Below, piece by piece: positions 33,890 to 45,789 of a stretch of DNA of 64,000 nt (its first letter is position 1; every line of letters begins with the position of its first letter). This stretch comes from Anastrepha obliqua (lineage: Eukaryota; Arthropoda; Insecta; Diptera; Tephritidae): the NCBI RefSeq assembly GCF_027943255.1, contig NC_072896.1, forward strand, positions 38,652,501 to 38,716,500. Reading direction: 5' to 3'. A program made the translations under genes and the position numbers. The notes beneath the pieces were generated by a model, which searched no databases, was not told the origin of the DNA, and saw only the letters and a list, made by a program, of their open reading frames with translations.

Positions 33890-34318
33890 TTAAAAATCTG
33901 AATTATCGGAGCTTTCATTTATACTATCATCGCTGCTATCACTTTCATCGCTGCAAATATCAGAATTGCCATCATTATTGGAGGATTTGTTTGCAGAATC
34001 ACACAGCACACTCTCCACTTGCGTTGGAGTTGAGTCTCCCAAGAACCATGTAGGTTTTAAGAAACCATTTGATACCAGCCAACCATTATTTTCCGCGCTG
34101 AACTTGATACAATTTGGCTCAGTAGCATTTAGCCACATCGAATTAACAAAGATCGTCCGCAATAATTTTTGTTTCAAGGATTTCCAGCATGGTGGAATAT
34201 GAGTTGAGTCGAAACCTTTAACTCTTTTCATAAATTTTTCATTATTTTGTTTTGAAGCGTACATTTTGTTTTTGCGGCATTCACACTTTGGCACTTTGGA
34301 AGTCCATACATAAGGCAC
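33890..34318 (-). CDS. Element-encoded C-terminal fragment, unknown family
   Basis: A 142-codon frame. The first Met is not necessarily a start, because the frame is open upstream through RVYVPYVWTSKVPKCECRKN to an AG near 34,339, so it may be a terminal exon. Visible: KCECRKNK, IPPCWKSLKQKLLRTIFVNS, MWLNATEPN, NNGWLVSNGFLKPTWFLGDS, then an acidic Ser/Asp tail (SDESDSSDDSINESSDNSDF) and a stop. The Pro-Pro-Cys...Trp...Gly-Trp...Trp-Phe pattern reminds me of C-terminal ends of uncharacterised transposon-linked animal proteins. I cannot name the family. Confidence 0.5.
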   Translation of the reverse strand: MPYVWTSKVPKCECRKNKMYASKQNNEKFMKRVKGFDSTHIPPCWKSLKQKLLRTIFVNSMWLNATEPNCIKFSAENNGWLVSNGFLKPTWFLGDSTPTQVESVLCDSANKSSNNDGNSDICSDESDSSDDSINESSDNSDF

Positions 34319-34437
34319 GTAAACTCTTGAACTGTATCAATTTTTGCTTCTTCAAAGATGTCATTTTTTTTGTATTTGCGTAAAATTGATAATACAACAT
34401 ACACTTATATTATAACTATAACCTGTATTTTTTTGTA

Positions 34438-34691
34438 TTAAATTGAAATTTTACTTACTGTAAGTGTTTTGCAAAAATTTTCAAATTCTTCTTTATATTT
34501 TTGTTTTAAAACTGTAATTTTTTTAAGGCACTCTGTATGATATCCAAAATCCTCGGTAGATTCAATTGTTAATAAAGTGTCGTGATACTTATAGCAGTTC
34601 TTATGACGAAACAATAACAATAACTTTTTGAATGAGGCATCTTCAAAATCCAGTACATTGCCTTTTTTTTGCACAGAATACACGACTTCAT
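34438..34691 (-). CDS. Element-encoded N-terminal zinc-finger-like fragment
   Basis: ATG at 34,689-34,691 opens MKSCILCKKK (C-x2-C). An eight-A run at 34,663-34,670 then puts the downstream frame (GNVLDFEDASFKKLLLLFRH, DFGYHTECLKKITVLK) out of register by one base. That is either a 1-bp loss or a sequencing slip. Together C-x2-C and H-x2-C could bind zinc. Near the end, CTTACA|GTAAGT looks like a splice donor, so the next frame could be a later exon. Function unknown; DNA binding is a guess. Confidence 0.45.
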
Positions 34692-34836
34692 CTTTATCAA
34701 ATTTAATTTAGATTAATTTATTTGATAGTTTTAGACACACAAAGGGAATAAACAGGAAATATATGAGACGTTATATATTACGAACTCCAAAACAACGTGG
34801 TTTGTAGGTTCGGATAAAAATGTCGCAGCTGCTTAG

Positions 34837-35231
34837 TTGAGAACACCAACATCTGACGCATGCGCAATAGCCTTAAAATGTCGCTATCCTTGTTAGACTA
34901 GTGATGTTACGCGCTAGCTTCCTCTCACTCAACCTTCAATTTTTCCCATCTTTAACTGCTGGCAACCCTAACTTGCGGCCAGATTTAATTAGGTTGCCGT
35001 ATATCATAATAATGAGAAAAAAATTAGCTATATTTTGATCTATAACAGATCAATATACGTTATGGATGTATAAATATATCGAAATCATACCTGTTTATAC
35101 CTGGCTGCGGAGAGGTGCGGCCAAGCGCGCAACGGCAACTACGGTTTTTTTAAGTCTTTACACCTATTGCAGTAAACCGAACGATATTTTATCTCAAAAC
35201 TTGGTTAATGAAATTTTTCCCGCAAAATCAA
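34837..35231 (-). repeat. Right arm of the long-inverted-repeat element
   Basis: Begins TTGAGAACACCAACATC and ends CCCGCAAAATCAA. The 61-codon frame at 35,066 and the minus-strand frame at 33,057 are the same arm read in mirrored copies, not genes. Confidence 0.9.
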
Positions 35232-35480
35232 TCAATTTTGATTTCAGTTGAGCTGCGCTACAGTGATCACCGCAAGCCTCTTCTAAAAAACAGCGTTTCG
35301 GGGGAGGGGCGATATCAACAATAAATAACAACATTTTTTAAAATAAAAACACCAAAATGTGAAAATGTGTTCTTCGAGAGTTACCCCTTAGTATGATATA
35401 TGCCTCATTTGAATAAAAGTTCTAAAACACATTAAAAAAAATGATGATAATCGTCCATTTTTTCGGACTCACAAGGTATA

Positions 35481-36464
35481 TAACCAATTACACTGAATTA
35501 ATTGCACATGCTATAGAATTTTAACAGGTAAATTGAATGGAACTTTTTTTTTTTTAAATAAGTGTGAGACGAAGGAACATAGAAGGCATAGCCAACGTCT
35601 TTGTTATTCTTGAATTACTTTGGACTAATAAAAAGTATTTTATTAACTCCCGTCGCCCTGTGGTGGCACAGTGATCTGAAGAGTTACATAATCCCATAAC
35701 ATGACCAACCATAACACGCACATGTGATGCCCAGTTTCAACAACCAATTTTAAAATTTTCAGGCAGTTAAAATTTAAATTTCTACAATTTCAATACAAAA
35801 CTTTGCAATTTTAATTGGTAAAAGTCTGATAAATTTAAGATTGATTGGTGGAACCGCGCATGATAGAGCATACAAGGATTCCAAGCTGTTTGCTTATGTT
35901 GATTAGATCTCTCGTTTAAAATATTTATAATTTACTAGCATAAATATTATCTTGTAGGAATTAAAGGTCTTGGTTTGATGATGTTCCATTGATGACATTC
36001 ACCGTACCGTTTGCTACCTGCGGCCCGCTCAGTTGGGCTTTCTCATCAATCGCTAAGTTAACATCAGAATAAAAAGTCCTTTTTGCCAGGGATAGACTAA
36101 AGTAACAAAGAGTTTCAGATCAACTAAACACCACCTCGTTTCTGTTGCGGGATCCAATATTGCTTCAAGTTACTACTTTGATTGCTGTTTGAAGAATGAT
36201 TAGCTGAATTCCATCATTTTTTTTCTCTGTTGCACTGGTTTCGTGAGGCTTTACATAAATATTTTGGTGGTCACCTTATTAACGCGTCAGAGAATGGATA
36301 AGGGAAAGCGCTCGAAATTTTCTTACTAAGCCTGCAGTAGTTTCTTGTTCTTCTTCTGCTTTTATTCCATCATCTACTGGCGCAAAATTAATCATCCAAT
36401 TTTATTTTTGAATAACTTTTTTACTAATTAAAAACAAGGTTTTGAGTGCTGGAAAATTATTTTA
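35481..36464. other. No gene recognised; one MITE half
   Basis: At 36,378-36,405 TGGCGCAAAATTAATCATCC repeats the left end of the MITE at 37,990. No coding content. Confidence 0.4.
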
Positions 36465-37400
36465 GCATATGGGCTGAAAAGTCCCGGGCTTAACATAGTT
36501 TTATTATATTGCACTAGTTTTATTGCATTCACCTCTTTTTCAGTTAGTACGAAACTTAAAAATACAGCTGCTGAAATGTTAAAATTCATGATACTCTACT
36601 CATTAGTTCGTGAGTTATTGTGCTAAGAGTGACGTTACTTTTTTATTTTTAAAACAATGGATGAAAAAGAATGTCGTGTTTTAATTTTACACTGCTTTTT
36701 GATGGGAAAAAATACCGTTCAATCTAAGCAATTCCTTGAAAAGTGCTATGAGGACTCCGCTCTGTTAGAAACAACAATAAAACGATCGTTTGTTGACTTC
36801 AAACGTGGTCGTAGAGACACCGATGATGCACAACGCAGTGAACGTCCAAATGAGGCGGTAACACCAGAAAACATCAAAAAATCCACAAAATCATTTTGAG
36901 TGATCGAAAAGTGAAGGTGCGTGAGTTGGCTGACTTCGTAGGGATATCAAAAGAATAAGTTGGCTTTATATTGGATGAACATTTGACTATGAGAAAGCTT
37001 TGTTCAAAGTGGGTGCCGCGTTTGTTCACTGTGGACCAAAAACAAGAACGTCAATAAGAATCAAAACAGGGGCAAAACTACATGAATTCAACTTCGAATT
37101 GCTCCCACATCCACCGTATTCGCTAGATATGGTTCTCAACGACTACTACCTGTTCGCAGACATATAACAAATGATCGCCGATAAGAAATTTCACTCGAAT
37201 GAAGAGGTTATCGCTCAAACTGAGAACTATTTTGAAGCAAAGGATAAATTGTTCTACAAAAGTGGTATTGAAATGTTAGAGCGGCGCTAGAAAGATTGGG
37301 TTGTTCTTAATGGAAATTCCGTTGATGAATAAAGTTAATTTTGAACAAAAAAAAAACGTGTTTTCTTTGTTAGACGCGGGTCTTTTCATACCATGTCTTG
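36465..37400 (+). mobile_element. Deleted mariner, copy 1 of a shared deletion family
   Basis: TA at 36,463-36,464 and 37,401-37,402. Ends have GGGCTGAAAAGTCCCGGG and GGTATGAAAAGACCCGCG. The coding starts MDEKECRVLILHCFLMGKNT and runs with breaks to KWVPRLFTVDQKQERQ. It then jumps to the C-terminal NYMNS...HIHRI region, so the catalytic core is missing. The same jump occurs at 40,320-41,216. Confidence 0.75.
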
Positions 37401-37402
37401 TA

Positions 37403-37989
37403 TATAGTACATATGTGTGTTAGAAGCTCTGCGGCTGTAAGCGATTGTAGACTGGGAGAACTAAGGTTTAGCGTAAGCATACATACAATGACGAAGAACG
37501 GTTTAAGGAAGAGCGAAATACTCACAATTGATTTAAACATTGTCTCAATGCTTGACTTTCACTTTTCAGAAAATTTTTCGAAGCTTTTTCGCCCTAATTG
37601 TTTGATATTTTTTTGATACGTTAACCTGATTTTAACCTACCGAACGTTTTCGCGTGCCGCTGGATTCATGGTACATTAGGTATTTTTTATGCGATTTTTT
37701 AAATGCATTTGAACTTTCGTGATTTTTGAAACAATTACCTTGGCTATAAGTGAAAAGCACACTGCTGCGGCGAGCAAAGAAAAAAACAGAGCATCGATTA
37801 CAAAAGAGGGTGTTTCATGTCTGGTTGTTGGAAGCAGCACAAACAATCGAAAAATGTAGTTACTCAAAGAAACTTAAGATTTTTTTTATAATACAATAGT
37901 AGACAAGGCTGCTGATTAGAAAGTGGAAGCATCTATAAGTGATGGCAGCGGTTTTCCATTAACTGGATGATGCAAAAGATCATACATAA
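37403..37989. other. No gene recognised
   Basis: Open frames 37,398-37,616 (+) and 37,676-37,867 (-) show no motif. Confidence 0.35.
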
Positions 37990-38191
37990 GGTGGCGCAAA
38001 ATTAATCATCCAATTTTTTTTAACCACTTTTTTACTAAATACAAAGAAAAAACTGATTTTAAGCGTTGGAAATCTTTATTTTTATTGAACTTTTTACTGC
38101 AGCTGTCTCACAAGTGTCAAATATGATTGGCGTACAACGCCATTTACACTGATTTTAAATCTGCCGACAGGATAATTTATTTTACGCCACC
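37990..38191. mobile_element. About 200-bp MITE
   Basis: GGTGGCGCAAAATTAATCAT at the left pairs with GGTGGCGTAAAATAAATTAT from the reverse-complemented right end. Non-coding. Confidence 0.65.
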
Positions 38192-40319
38192 CGCTATTAT
38201 CAGTAATTCTTATTATTAATTCCTCACAAAATTGTTTCAATTACGTTTAACTCAATGTCTTTCACAATCCCTAGTGAAATTTTGAAAGGAATCGTTTTGT
38301 CGAACATATTAAACCTTGAATACCCAATTTAAGAGGACTTTTGAACAATTTTTGAAAAATGGGTGAAATAGTCACATAACGGTGGGATTCAACGGGTTGA
38401 AATGTTCTACAAAATAACGTATCATTGAATTTCACTAAAAGCCTTCTAAGACGAAATTTAAGACAAATCAAAATTTGTACTGGATTTCCCATATTATTTA
38501 ATATGGTATTTGATCAATATTGCGAAACTTTAATACACTGTAAAAAAATTGTGACCCGGTGAACCAAATCCCAGTTGGGGTTTTTACTGTACTACATGAG
38601 TACTTTCATTTGCAATTGGTTTGGTTTGGGCTCGAAATTTGCTGTCGCACAGTGTAATACGTAATATATATTTTTTGTGCTTAAATTGTCATACTGACAT
38701 TTTCATGCATTTCTTGAATGCTAGAATGTATTTTCTGTTTTACTTTCTGTTCAACTTTCTGAGGAACGCATATACCACATAAAAAGTGACCATGCTTTAT
38801 TACTGCATTGCGTTGATTGATAAAGAAAGCTTGCAGTAATGTTACTCACTTGTGCACCCACTATGAGTGCATGCTCTCGTCTCACATATCCTGTACAAGC
38901 GAGATGAACTTCTAACTTTCTAAAACGCTGTACAAAACATTCATCAATCTCATTCGCCGCCTATTACGTTTACTCTTCAACTCCCAACTCGCATTTCCCC
39001 TGGTTGACTCACCCGCTCACCAATCAACCCAATTTTTGCCATCCTCTCTTTGCCTGCCTTTCTTTTGTCAATGCAGACAAACGTTACCCACAGTGCTCGT
39101 ATATTTTCCAGCCAGTATTTTTCTTACCATTTTCCCCGTATCTTCCCATCACTGCAATTTAGCGGCAATATTTTTTTACTTACTTTTTATTCTTTATTTT
39201 TTTCCTTTTTCTTCTTTATTTCTTTTCTCTATTTTTTGCATTTTGTTTTGAGCGCAAACAATTCGTTTAATCCGTAAGGCAACATTAATATTTACACAAC
39301 GAACAAACGAAAAATGCAAAATGCAAAATGCAACAGTTCATACCGTCGCCTTTCCTACCACCCTGCAGTTTTACCCACCTCTTACTAAGGTCGCAATACC
39401 TGCATTGTTAAGGAGGTACATAAGAGGTGCCGCTGCAAATAGAATTTATACACTCTTCAATGGACAGCAAGCCAGCCAGCGAGTGAGCCACCTGATAGCC
39501 TGAAGTGCTGCTAGCTATTGAGGAAGGCAGGATTTGCGCCCAGCTATCCTAGCTGGTGGTAGTGACTGGAAGTGGGTTGAAAAATCCGCCAACCGAAATA
39601 ATGTAAACAACTTATTGGCAATAGTTTTTTTTTTTCTATCTGCACATAAACGAAATAAAGAAATTCCCGAAATAAAATATTCAGTTATTTACAAGAATGC
39701 TTGTCTGTATATACTTTTAAGACTAACTGTAGGTACTATACTATATACAAAAGTAAAGTATGCCTCAAAGTAGAAAAATATTTGGTAGGTGAACAGTAGA
39801 GAAATGTGAGAAATTTAGTAAAGCTGCTTGATTTGTTGACACCCTAAGAGGGAATTAAGCAGGCAACATTGCATTGGGGGTGATTTGGTAATATACTTTG
39901 GGAATGAGTTCGAATTCCCATTCAAGAGCTGTTTTACAGGGCCTTTAAAGTTCCAGTTTATTTTCTAAGTAAATTAAACAAATTTTTATTGACTATATAG
40001 AAGAGAGTGCAGAACTTATGAACGTTAAATGATTTGGAATATCACATCCACATATGCCTAAGAACCTTATAGTATAAAAAAGAAGAACTTTATAGTATAA
40101 AAAAAGCCTTATAGTACAAAAAATAATGTCATCAAAATCAACGAAGCCGCATACCGAAATTTTTTACATGTGTATATCCAAATGGATTGGTAGTGCCCGA
40201 GTTCCAAGCCCGCTGCGTGCAGAAACACAAATGATATAAAGGGTTTTAAAAAGTAGTCAGAGTACATTTCTGTCAAGAAAATGCTCACCATAAACCATTT
40301 GGCGTTAAGAGCCGACATA
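38192..40319. other. No gene recognised
   Basis: Pyrimidine-rich 39,000-39,260. The 39,321-39,540 stretch is GC-richer but has no supported frame. Nothing else found. Confidence 0.4.
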
Positions 40320-41216
40320 ACACATGGGCTGAAAAGTCCCGAGCTTAACAAAGAAAACAATTTTTTTTGTTCAAATTTAGTTTTATTCATCAACGGAATT
40401 TCCATTAAGAACAACGCAATCATTTCAGTGGCGCTCCAACATTTCAATACCACTTTTGTAGAACGATCTATCTTTTGACTCAAAATAGCGAATAACCTCA
40501 GTTTCAGCGATAACCTCTTCATTCAAGCGAAATTTCTTACCAGCGAGGAATTTTTTGAGGTATGCGAAGAGCCAGCAGTCGCTGGGAGCCAAATCTGATG
40601 GATACGGTGGATGTGGGAGCAATTCGAAGTTCAATTCATATAGTTTTGCCATTGTTTTGATTCTTCTGACGTTCTTGTTTTTGGTCAACAGTGAACAAAC
40701 GCGGCACCCACTTTGAACAGAGCTTTCTCATAGTCAAAAGTTCATCCAACATAAAGCCAACACGTTCTTCTGATATCCCTATGAAGTCAGCCAACTCACG
40801 CACCTTCACTGTTCGATCATTCAAAATGATTTTGTGGATTTTTTTGATGTTTTCTGGTGTTACCGCCTCATTTGAGTGTTCACTGCGTTGTGCATCATCG
40901 GTGTCTCTACGACCACGTTTGTAGTCTACAAATCATCGCTTTATTGCTGTTTCTGATAGAGCGGAGTCCTCATAACCTTTTTCAAGGAATTGCTTAGCTT
41001 GATCGGTATTTTTTCCCATCAGGAATCAGTGTAAAATTAAAACACGGAATTCTTTTTGATCCATTGTTTAGAAATTAACAAAAGTAGCGTCACTATTAAC
41101 ACAATGACCCGTGAACTAATGAATAGAATATCATAAAATTTGAACCAATGTGTTTTTAAGGTTTTTTTATTGCCACCTACATATGGGTTAGGCTCGGGAC
41201 TGTTCAACCCATGTGT
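40320..41216 (-). mobile_element. Deleted mariner, copy 2 of a shared deletion family
   Basis: TA at 40,318-40,319 and 41,217-41,218. Ends ACACATGGGCTGAAAAGTCC (left) and ACACATGGGTTGAACAGTCC (right, reverse-complemented). The minus reading gives VRELADFIGISEERVGFMLD, KWVPRLFTVDQKQERQKNQN, then KLYELNFELLPHPPYPSDLA and PSDCWLFAYLKKFLAGKKF, with the first two catalytic segments absent. PSD keeps the third D. The deletion junction equals that of copy 1. Confidence 0.78.
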
Positions 41217-41243
41217 TAAAACGTTGGGCCCTTTCAACAACAC

Positions 41244-41500
41244 CAAGATGCACGCCACAAAATGGAGGAGGAGTTCGCCCAGATATCTAAAAAAGGATGT
41301 GAGTGGCGGTCTAAATATACTTATACAGGTCTTCGGCGGCTACCGCAGCCGAATGGGTTGGTGCGTGACTACTATGCGGACTTCAGAGAATCTCGGTGAA
41401 ACACTAAAATGAAGAACAAGTTTTTTTTTTTTCTAATAGTGGTCGCCCCTCGGCAGGCAATGGCAAACCTCCGAGTGTATTTCTGCCTCTAAAAATGCAA
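41244..41500 (+). repeat. Two adjoining SINE pieces
   Basis: 41,244-41,283 is like the SINE tail (GATGCACGCCACAAAATGGA). 41,335-41,500 is like the head and middle (AGCCGAATGGGTTGGTGCGT, CGCCCCTCGGCAGGCAATGG, ACCTCCGAGTGTATTTCTGC). Confidence 0.6.
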
Positions 41501-41689
41501 AACGTCTAATATTGTTAACATTTATTGGGGTCGAGTTTGCCAGTATGACAAAAATTTGTGTAGCGAAATTTAAAGGCACTTTTTCTTCTTGAATGAACCT
41601 AAATCTATTATTTTCTCGTTGGATGGCTGTAGTGATTGATATCTCGTAAAATATCGATCAAACAATTTAAAGTTTATGCTCGTTGTCAA

Positions 41690-41960
41690 GGTGACATTTC
41701 ACAGTTTTTCTTTGAGAAAGGCGAAAATGCAAGCCAGCCGCTGAAATTGTGAATTACGTGTATGGTGCCGATACTGTAACAACTAATTATGTGAAGTTTT
41801 GATTTCATCGATTCTGTTCAAGCATTTTTGATGTAAAAGAAAAAGTCGATCATGTCGAAAATTTCGATAAAGCCACAGAAATAATCGAGGTTGACCGGTA
41901 TATTAATAGTCGTAGCATCGCCCAGGAGCTAAAGATGACTATAAAATAGAGTAAAACTAT
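41690..41960 (+). pseudogene. Mariner transposase N-terminal relic
   Basis: Frames with small shifts read FEKGENASQ, IVNYVYGADTVTTNYVKF and FHRFCSSIFDVKEKVDHVEN, then SIAQELKMTIK, the N-terminal helix-turn-helix pattern of cecropia/SETMAR-type mariners. No catalytic part. Heavily decayed. Confidence 0.55.
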
Positions 41961-42194
41961 TTACGCAAAAGGAATGGATATATTTTTAACCAATTTATTA
42001 TTAGGTTTCTGGTTAACGCTTTAAACATTCGTATTCAATTTTGAAGTTTTTAACTGGGAATGAATAAAACGAGGAAATAAATATAAGCGACTTTTCCTTC
42101 AGAGGAAAAGGTTTTTTAAAGAGGTATTATTTTGATATTCAAAGGAAAATGCTATTTTTTAATATAAATGATGGGGTGTTTATTTCATTATAAA
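41961..42194. other. No gene recognised
   Basis: AT-rich. Confidence 0.35.
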
Positions 42195-42612
42195 GAGGAA
42201 GATATGCCATTAATAGCGGAAAATAACATCAGGCAACTGACCACCACGACCACGCTTACAGGACAATATCCTTTTCATGAAATTTTCCATAACTGAATTG
42301 CAAAGTGGCTGCCCTATGTCCTCGATAGCCTCACGAATTCCATCTTTGTGGTCTTGAATCGACCCTGAGCTGTTGGCGTAGACCTTCTCTTTTACGTGGC
42401 CCCAAAGAAAAGTCACAAGGTGTTAAATCACAAGATCTCGGTGGCCAATTGTGATCAACTCTTCGAGAGATAACACGGTCCGGAAATTTTTCGCGTAAAA
42501 GATCAATGGTTTCGTTGCTTCTGAGGCACGTAGCGCCATCCGGATCAATACCATCCAATTCCGGCCATAAAAAATTGTTAATCATCTCTCGATATCGCAA
42601 TCTATTCACCTG
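42195..42612 (-). pseudogene. DD41D-type transposase relic, 3' part
   Basis: Minus-strand frames keep LRYREMINNFLWPELDGID, then DGATCLRSNETIDLLREKF (second D region, QQ missing) and WPPRSCDLTPCDF (third D region). After a shift come HVKEKVYANSSGSIQDHKDG and RGRGGQLPDVIFRY. Close in pattern to the 11.4-kb transposase but a separate, decayed lineage. The N-terminal half is absent. Confidence 0.7.
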
Positions 42613-45064
42613 TTACACCTGTTATTGGAAAACCCTTTAATTACAAAGCAATCTCCAAAATAACTAACAAAGCTCGTACAGCCTGAAAACGATTCTAACA
42701 GCATCACCACTTACCGGCTTAAAAATCAATGATTCACTCACCTAAATTTCATTGCAAGCGGATGATTAATGAACAGACAGTCAAATGTAGAATTCATTAT
42801 TTTATAGGTTCTGTCAAAAGACTCGATGTTGTTTTAAAATAAAACATTTACAAATTTAGACTCTTTTAGGTATCACTATTTGGTCTGCCGGTCCTTTTTC
42901 TATATTCGACAGTACCAGTTTCTTGAAATTTTTTCTTCAACATTTGAATTGTTAACTCGCTCGGATTCCCATAAAAAAAATCACAAATTTTGCTATGTTT
43001 TGTTCTTAAATATCGACTATTTTCATAATAAGTTTCAATAATTTAAACGGGTTGTTTTACTGTGTAAGTATCTACGGTTAAAATTGTATTTGCCTCTAGG
43101 AATTATTCACTACTGACATCTAGGCGTCACTTTTTAAATACCCTTAAGGTTATTAAACCTTCAAGAGTAACAGTTATACATTTTTTTTATTCTATGCTAT
43201 TTTAACAATGGTTTCAAAATCTGTGTTCATATTCATAATTAAAAGTGTGGCATAACCAAAAATGACACCTCAAATCAAAATCATCGAAAAATATACGTCT
43301 ACTTTACTCGCTACAATTTTTTAGTTGGTAATTTGCGCTTTTACTTCATTTTCTAATGCATTTTACCCCAATCTTATTTAATCCTTTCGCAAAAGTATAC
43401 CTCCTCGTGTATATACATACATAAAAGTGCATTGGTTACCAGACTACTCTCACATTTTCATACGCAGTTTAGCCGCAATAGCTTCGCTAACACGACATTA
43501 TTACATTTTATGAAATTAAAAACCGCTATAAAGTGCAAATACTCGTATACTCTCCTCACGCGCACTCGTCTGCATTAAAAAATCAACTTTTCAAAACACA
43601 ACCATGACACAGGATATACAGAATTCTACTACGTAAATGCAAGTAGACTTAACCCTGCATTACCAATGAAATTTTCTATACGTTAAGTTAAGTCAAAACG
43701 ACTAACAGAGGGTAGGCAGGGTTAATCAACCCTTATATTTTTGCAGTCATACATCTGAATATATTGTAGTATATACATGTCCTATCAAAATCCCACAAAA
43801 AAACAACGTAAAATCGTTCTCGCTCCGCGAATATGCAACAGCTGCATTCTACATGTATGTATGTACTTGTATATAACTGGAGTCAGCATCGTACATTATG
43901 AGCATCCTTCCCTCCAACAACATTTTTATGCCAGCATTTATAAGTTCTCCATTTTTCTTTCTCTTGCATTGTATTCATCCTCTTTCCTAGGAACATTTTT
44001 TGCAATTGAATTCTCGTTCGCCCATTTTTCTTTTTTGCGCAATACTGTACGAATCTGGCTGTAAAAATTGCATGCAATGTAGCGTCGTGTCTGAAGGCGT
44101 AATCGCGCAGAGCTGGAGCCCAAAACTGGAGCACGAAATTCAATAGAAAATATACAGCGCTTTAAATGGCAGATGAAATTCCGCCAAAAATTCAACATTT
44201 TTGCCAAATTTTAAAGAAGTAACGAAAACCTATTGATGAAATTCGCATTTACTTGACTTATTGAATGTTGCTACAATTTATTTTTAGTTTTGGTTAAGCA
44301 AACGAAGAATATGGAGCTCAATCGGTGTCAAAGGGTAAGAAACTCATGCTCTCGAAAGATTTCATAGCCAAAACCCAGACCAGAATAATGAAATTACAAT
44401 AGAATAAATTCCAAACCCCACTTTCTCTTCGATATATTTGTGACAAACGTCAAGCCGTATTGACCATCGCAATTTTGGTTTGCCCCGCAGTCCAACTAAG
44501 GGTTTTCGTTTATTGCGATACGTATCAAAATCGAATTTGAAAAATCTAACTTCTTTCAATAAACTTCTGATTTCTACCATAATTGGATGATTAAATGAAA
44601 ATGCGGCTTGCACTTCGACATCAGGGCCTTTTGTGCCCACTGCCAATCAGAGTATCTTATTCGAACTCAGCTCTCTTTATAAACCTAAAATGGAGCTGGC
44701 CCGGCCTGAGCGTATGTGCCTTTTTTCCGACCGCACCCAGCCGAGACATCTCATCCTTCTTTGCGCTATAGCATCACATTCGACAAGCCGGTGTGTTAGA
44801 GTTCCCGGGATTGATTGTAGAAACGGCAGCAGTCAATGAACCACACCTAAATAAGTCCCTGTCACACATCAAAATAAGAAAGGCATCAGCAAATTGAAAT
44901 AGTTTGGTTTAATTATCTTCTATTTCATGTAGTACTTTGGTGAATAATTTGAAAAGAAGCGGCAATAGGCAACTCTCTTGCGGTTACAATTGCTTATAGT
45001 AGTTACAGATTTCCCACCCAGTTGAAGAGATTTTCTTCATTTATTTATATAAATTGAAAATTGT
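42613..45064. other. No gene recognised
   Basis: AT-rich, with scattered TATATACATACATA repeats near 43,410. The GC-richer 44,620-44,850 stretch has a 68-codon plus frame with no motif. No exon could be supported. Confidence 0.4.
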
Positions 45065-45395
45065 CGAACTCCGTGGATTATATATATATAATTGGCGCGT
45101 ACACCCTTTTTGGGTGTTTGGCCGAGCTCCTCCTTCTATTTGTGGTGTGCGTCTTGATGTTGTTCCACAAATGGAGGGACCTACAGTTTCAAGCCGACTC
45201 CGAATGGCAGATATTTTTATGAGGAGCTTTCTCATGGCAGAAATACACTCGGAGGTTTGCCATTGCCTGCCGAGGGGCGAGCGCTATTAGAAAAATGTTT
45301 TTATTAATTTTGCTTTCACCGAGATTCGAACCAACGACCTCTCTGTGAATTCCGAATGGTAATCACGCACCAACCCATTCGGCTACCGGGCCGCA
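45065..45395 (-). repeat. tRNA-derived SINE, most complete copy
   Basis: In minus orientation: the head GGTAGCCGAATGGGTTGG (A-box-like) and GGTTCGAATCTC (B-box-like) are pol III promoter boxes of a tRNA-type head. Next come CGCCCCTCGGCAGGCAATGG and CCTCCGAGTGTATTTCTGCC, then AAGACGCACACCACAAATAG, and an AT-repeat tail TATATATATA. It sits inside a transposase relic. Confidence 0.75.
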
Positions 45396-45730
45396 GATAC
45401 CATTAGCCTCGCGAAAAATATTTTCTTTCAGTGCTGAGAAGGTCTCTGAGTTTGTTTCATAGACTTTACTTTTGAGGTAGCCCCATACAAAAAAGTCCAT
45501 AGTGGTAAGATCGGGAGATCGGTAAGGGAAGAAATGACGCAGTATCGCCGCGGTCTCTGGTCGTATGCGGCGTGACGCCATCTTGCTGTGTGTGTACTGA
45601 GCGATGAAACTCACAAAATCCCCCGGTATGAAATGGCTGTTCATGTTTTAACAATGCGTCGCAGACATTTTGTATGCAAATTGTATCGTTAGGTTCAAGC
45701 GCTTGCACGATTTGGATTTTGAACGGGTGA
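45396..45730 (-). pseudogene. Mariner/Tc1-like transposase relic interrupted by the SINE
   Basis: Minus frames: ALEPNDTICIQNVCDALLKH and HTQQDGVTPHTTRD (second D). After a shift come AAILRHFFPYRSPDLTTMDF and FVWGYLKSKVYETNSETFSA, ending at the SINE head. Inactive. Confidence 0.6.
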
Positions 45731-45789
45731 AGTCAAATATAATTTTTGGAAGCCCTCTCTTACACACGGGCTGAAGCAGATTATTGTGG

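Larger units (their letters stand above)
33146..35231 (-). mobile_element. 2.09-kb element with 395-bp inverted arms
   Basis: The left arm is 33,146-33,540 and the right arm 34,837-35,231, equal in length. By eye I found one difference (GCAGCGAGG versus GCAGCCAGG). Outer ends read TTGATTTTGCGGG. The 1.3-kb middle has two minus-strand frames, a zinc-finger-like N-terminal piece and an acidic C-terminal piece. No transposase catalytic motif and no clear target duplication were seen. Arms this long and alike suggest a recent insertion or gene conversion. The class is unknown. Confidence 0.8.
32863..35480. mobile_element. Possible older TTAA-type element, split by the long-armed element
   Basis: The left end TTAAGGGGTTAGGGG and the segment CCCGAAAAAATGATGAT (near 32,880) are loosely inverted relative to ATCGTCCATTTTTTCGGACT near 35,455. 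The two flanks (32,863-33,145 and 35,232-35,480) may be the halves of one element. Ends are not certain. Confidence 0.3.

Noticed and set aside
33057..35251. Two similar small frames (MYKYIEIIPVYT...) counted as genes
   Set aside because: They are the same inverted arm read on opposite strands and have no independent support.
45054..45290. 78-codon plus frame
   Set aside because: Lies inside the SINE, antisense to its tRNA-like body.
45300..45395. tRNA gene from the A-/B-box-like motifs
   Set aside because: Boxes belong to a SINE head followed by a non-tRNA body; repeated elsewhere in the window, with no complete cloverleaf evident.
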